From Mycolicibacterium sp. P1-5 (GTDB lineage: Bacteria; Actinomycetota; Actinomycetes; Mycobacteriales; Mycobacteriaceae): a stretch of DNA of 64,000 bases. Below, in pieces: positions 58,904 to 64,000 of the stretch. The DNA is taken from positions 50,699 to 114,698 of the forward strand of contig NZ_NPKT01000021.1 in NCBI RefSeq assembly GCF_008329565.1, in the 5' to 3' direction. The position numbers and the translations under genes are program-made. The stretch's first letter is position 1. The number at the start of each line of letters is the position of its first letter. Under the pieces are notes generated by a model, which worked only from the letters and a program-made list of their open reading frames with translations, ran no database searches and had not been told where the DNA came from.

Positions 58904-59574
58904 CGAGTCGGGATGGGCTGGTCGTCGACCCGCGTGCCGAAGACACCGAATCCGTTGATCATCTCGTCGGTGGGGGCCGGCGCCCAGTCCCACGCGGCGA
59001 TCTGCTGCAGGGAACGGCGACTCAGGTTGGCGCGCAACAGTTCATAGCCGTCGGCCCGCAGGAGGGTTGTGGGTTCTCCTGAGCCGCAGCTCCATTGCTG
59101 GCCGTCCTCATCCTCGATGAGCATGGACGGGGCGTCCCGCAGTTGCCTACCGAGGTAGCGCATCGTCACATCCAGGAATGGCTGCCAGCACTCGCGGTCC
59201 GCCGGGGGAAGGCCAAGTGCCTCACGCAGATCCGCCTCGTGGCAGACCGTGTCGATAGCCAGGTTGGGTCCGTAGAGCTGGTCATCTGTCAGGGTGGCGT
59301 CGGCGTCCGCGCCGATGCGATCCCATTCGTCCATCAGTTCGCCAACCGGTGTGCGCCGCCGCTCCCGGACGTGACGTGCCGTCCACTGATCGCTCGTCAC
59401 ACCGTCCAACCGTCCGCTGATGGCGTCGGCCGCACAACCGACCAGGTGTGCCAACAACTCGTGCACCGTCCATCGCGGCGTGGCAGGCACGTGTGATCGA
59501 AGCTGCTCGTCGTTGAGTGTGTCGACAAGTTCGCGCACCCGACAACGGGCGGCGCGATAGGTCGTCTCGAGCAT
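58900..59574 (-). CDS. DinB-fold mycothiol-dependent maleylpyruvate-isomerase family protein
   Basis: This 224-residue protein opens METTYRAARCRVRELVDTL-like (read from MLETTYRA). It has HELLAHLVGCAADAISGRL, VCHEADLREALGL with a metal-binding His, and a C-terminal domain. These are typical of the TIGR03083 mycothiol-dependent family. Members isomerise or detoxify small molecules using mycothiol; the substrate is not apparent. It is 14 bases downstream of the flavoprotein gene, forming a two-gene leftward unit. Confidence 0.8.
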   Translation of the reverse strand: MLETTYRAARCRVRELVDTLNDEQLRSHVPATPRWTVHELLAHLVGCAADAISGRLDGVTSDQWTARHVRERRRTPVGELMDEWDRIGADADATLTDDQLYGPNLAIDTVCHEADLREALGLPPADRECWQPFLDVTMRYLGRQLRDAPSMLIEDEDGQQWSCGSGEPTTLLRADGYELLRANLSRRSLQQIAAWDWAPAPTDEMINGFGVFGTRVDDQPIPTR

Positions 59575-59588
59575 CAAGATCTCCCTTG

Positions 59589-61196
59589 TCAGTAGGCGGT
59601 GTTCTGCGAAAAGGCCAGCGACCAGCCGTCGCCAGTGCGCACGGCGACACTGGTGTTGCGCCGAGCGACGCAACGCAACCGTCCGGTGATCGCCGCGCGG
59701 GCCTGGATCAGCGCCACGTCGGGCGTCAGATAGCGCAGCCGGGTTATCTGAGTTCGCCCTTTTCGACGGTTGGCCTGCAGGCCCACCAGCGCGCGAATCG
59801 CTTGCTCGTCGTCCTGGCTCAGCGACGAGTGCGACACGGGTGCCGGGACATACCGCGCAGGTCGCGGATGTCGGAGGTTGGCGAGCAGGATGCGCGCGAA
59901 CAAGGACGGATCCCGCAGCCGTTCGGGCGGGTCGATGAGACCGCGGACCCGCAGGATCCGTTCGGTTACAGCGATGTCTGTGCTGGCGGCGCGCGTTGCC
60001 GCCTGTTGAAGCCACGAGCGCACGCGTTGCGCCGGCACCCGTTCCCCGGTAGGCGGGGCCTGGTCGATCGCCCTGTTCGCCGCCCACACCGGCCCGATGT
60101 CTTCGCCGGCGGCGCGATAGAAACGCTGCGGCAGGTCGGCGCTGCCCGCGCGCAGGCAGTCACGAAGCGAAAGCGCCTGCAGGGCAGCCATCGTCATGCC
60201 TTGTCCATGCAGTGGATTGAGACTGCACAGGGCGTCACCGAAAACAATCAAACCGGTTGGCAGATCGGGCATCTGGTCATAGCGTCGCCAGACCGCACGG
60301 GTGTTGCGGGAGATCGAGATGTCCCCCAGACATGTCGCTTCGCGCAGGCCGGCCGTGATCGTTGTCGGCAGCAGCGGCTCGGCCAGGCGCAGCATCTCCG
60401 CGAATGTCTCCGGCGGAAGCCCGTCTTCATCCGAGCGGGAGATGGCCAACATCCAAGTGTCGTGTTCGTAGGCAACGAGCAGCGCCCCCGGCGCACTGCG
60501 GCCCTGGTTGACGAATGCCATCCGTTGGCGAATGCGTCCGGGCGGGATGCTCAGAAGCTGACTGGAATATCCCCCGGATGACGTGATTCGCTCCTCCGGC
60601 ACGACCCCGAAGGCCTGAGTCGCCAGGAAGTGCGCTGATCGCCCGGTCCGTCCCGTAGCGTCGACCACTAAGGACGCCGGCAAAGTCGAGGCGGTCCCGC
60701 TGTCGCGGTTGATGATTCGCACTCCGCTGACGGAGTCGCCGTCCATGACCGGCGCCACTATGTTCCGGCGATCGAGGATCCTGACGTTGTCCAGCATGCT
60801 CACCCGTCGCCGGAGGTGGCACTCCAGGAAGGGACGGCTTGCCTGGTATGCCGCCAACGGCTTCGGATCGGCCAGGCGGCCTTTCGGGTTGAGCTCGTAC
60901 CGTCCCACGCGCACATAGAGCCTCGACAGATCGTCGCCGTCATCGACGATCGCGCCTGCCCCGGCGAGCTCGCCCAGGACGCCGGGGAACAACTCGTCGA
61001 TCACCTGCGCACCCCGCGCCAGGAGACTGTGCAGATGTCGGCCCTGCGGCACCCCCGTGCGCTGCTCGGCGCGCTCGGGCAACGCGTCGCGTTCGACGAC
61101 GGTGACCGACGGATGAAACTCGGCCAGTACCCGAGCCGCCAGCAGCCCAGCAATGCCGGCTCCCAAAACCACTGCGCGCGAATCAGTCTCGGTCAT
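59589..61196 (-). CDS. FAD-dependent monooxygenase-type flavoprotein with a remnant NTF2-like C-terminus
   Basis: This 535-residue protein has the FAD motif VVLGAGIAGLLAARVL (near residue 8), VPQGRHLHSLLARG, DATGRTGRSAHFL and the FAD-ribityl motif VFGDALCSLNPLHGQGM, a hydroxylase/oxidoreductase fold through about residue 445. Residues 462-535 look like the two ends of an SgcJ/EcaC-type NTF2-like domain: DDEQAIRALVGLQ, then YLTPDVALIQARA and DGWSLAFSQNTAY, with the middle missing. Start MTETD at 61196 has GGAGG eight bases upstream. An ATG at 61211 is possible. It is in an operon with the mycothiol-isomerase-family gene. Confidence 0.8.
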   Translation of the reverse strand: MTETDSRAVVLGAGIAGLLAARVLAEFHPSVTVVERDALPERAEQRTGVPQGRHLHSLLARGAQVIDELFPGVLGELAGAGAIVDDGDDLSRLYVRVGRYELNPKGRLADPKPLAAYQASRPFLECHLRRRVSMLDNVRILDRRNIVAPVMDGDSVSGVRIINRDSGTASTLPASLVVDATGRTGRSAHFLATQAFGVVPEERITSSGGYSSQLLSIPPGRIRQRMAFVNQGRSAPGALLVAYEHDTWMLAISRSDEDGLPPETFAEMLRLAEPLLPTTITAGLREATCLGDISISRNTRAVWRRYDQMPDLPTGLIVFGDALCSLNPLHGQGMTMAALQALSLRDCLRAGSADLPQRFYRAAGEDIGPVWAANRAIDQAPPTGERVPAQRVRSWLQQAATRAASTDIAVTERILRVRGLIDPPERLRDPSLFARILLANLRHPRPARYVPAPVSHSSLSQDDEQAIRALVGLQANRRKGRTQITRLRYLTPDVALIQARAAITGRLRCVARRNTSVAVRTGDGWSLAFSQNTAY

Positions 61197-61431
61197 CTCG
61201 GCCGCCTCCATTCAGGATGAGAGCGCGCCTGCAGCCCGACGCATACCAAACCGTACCCCAAAAATAAGAAATATAAGAGAAACTTGTGGTTACATTAAGA
61301 ACCGTCCAGTCGGAAGTGTCCCTACATCGCGAGACCATGCGGCGTTTCGAGGTTCCCCGAACGGCCGAACCTGTGAATGGAAGGATCACCACACAGCCTG
61401 GCACTGACACGTCTCGGCAAGGAGAAACACT
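61197..61431. promoter_or_regulatory. Divergent promoter region with an AT-rich patch (61246-61302)
   Basis: This 235-base region separates the leftward flavoprotein gene from cstA. It contains an unusually AT-rich patch (CCAAAAATAAGAAATATAAG, then TACATTAAG as a possible -10 element for cstA). No gene fits. An AAGGAGA ribosome-binding site for cstA lies at its right end. Confidence 0.55.
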
Positions 61432-63726
<2,295 letters not shown>

Positions 63727-63930
63727 TGGGCGACAGCCACTACCGCCGCTATCTGGAGCACCGAGCCCGCACGCATCCGGGTGAACCGGTGCTCAGCGAG
63801 GCGCAATACTGGCGCAAACGGCATAGCGATGCCGACGTCAACCCGAGCGCGCGCTGCTGTTGACGGGTCGCCGAACGTAACGCGAGGGTGACGCTCGGCG
63901 GCTCAAAGTCAAGCGGTTAGCGCAACGCGG

Positions 63931-64000
63931 CTAGGCAGCTTGGTCGAGGAGTGCGGCTAAGCGTTGGGCTGGGGTGTCGAGATCGAGCGTGGGCCGGGGC
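63931..64000 (-). mobile_element. C-terminus of an IS30-type transposase (cut by window edge)
   Basis: Read on the minus strand, the edge encodes PRPTLDLDTPAQRLAALL followed by DQAA and a TAG at 63931-63933. This is the ending of IS30-family transposases, which normally read RPRxTLxxxTPAxRL. The rest of the element lies to the right. The 67 bases between the ybdD stop and this stop may hold an IS terminal repeat, which I cannot delimit. Confidence 0.7.

Overview
The window is high-GC actinobacterial DNA from a mycobacterium, most likely a non-tuberculous, Mycolicibacterium-type species. The gene content and order follow the Mycobacterium tuberculosis Rv3016-Rv3063 segment: mnmA-iscS, etfBA, the methylglucose lipopolysaccharide genes, serB2, ctaD, fecB, adhC, nrdF2, nrdHIE, dinB2, cyp136, fadE22, ligB and cstA. 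Genes have strong third-position GC, many GTG and TTG starts, and ATGA, GTGA or TGATG overlaps inside operons. I found no rRNA, tRNA, CRISPR array or replication origin.

Bases 1-6000 hold a truncated PknH-sensor-type lipoprotein, a secreted lipase, the iscS-mnmA tRNA-thiolation pair, and an overlapping OlsB-like/OlsA-like acyltransferase pair. Bases 6000-17830 hold etfBA and the polymethylated-polysaccharide locus: a methyltransferase, a GH57 branching enzyme, a GT4 glucosyltransferase, a hexapeptide-repeat acyltransferase, a beta-propeller lipoprotein and a THUMP-type methyltransferase. An MFS exporter/regulator pair is inserted among them. Bases 17830-22060 are a long leftward run of methyltransferase, echA17, NUDIX, ABC ATPase, YczE-like membrane protein and a 58-residue ORF. 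It diverges from a MocR-type regulator.

Bases 23600-31700 carry serB2, ctaD, fecB, adhC, a DUF3349 protein, a hydrolase and nrdF2. Bases 31860-38460 are an accessory stretch: a Baeyer-Villiger monooxygenase, TetR, a geranylgeranyl-reductase-like flavoprotein, a DOPA-type dioxygenase, a LysR effector domain without a DNA-binding domain, DUF5997 and a VOC protein. It separates nrdF2 from its partner operon nrdHIE (38582-41467). Both RNR promoters carry paired NrdR-like palindromes 31-32 bp apart, so the two halves of the class Ib reductase are probably co-regulated.

Bases 41900-47900 hold an FMN reductase/TetR/dinB2 group, an SDR/TetR/cyp136 group, and a free-standing LeuA-regulatory-like domain preceded by a short leader ORF and hairpin. 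Bases 48000-58900 contain a 43-residue cysteine-rich mini-protein, a kinase-like phosphotransferase, a MASE1-GAF-PP2C protein, an epimerase, fadE22, an SDR, a membrane-anchored molybdopterin oxidoreductase and ligB. Bases 58900-64000 contain a mycothiol-dependent isomerase-family gene, a flavoprotein with a remnant NTF2-like tail, cstA with its ybdD-type partner, and the C-terminus of an IS30-type transposase cut by the window edge.

The features most worth a second look are the NrdR box pairs, the flavoprotein/NTF2 remnant fusion, the LeuA-like domain with its leader, the very small ORFs, a probable CTG start, a two-copy inverted-repeat family at gene ends, and several TetR-type operators. 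All family calls come from reading translated sequence and motifs. No database search was run.
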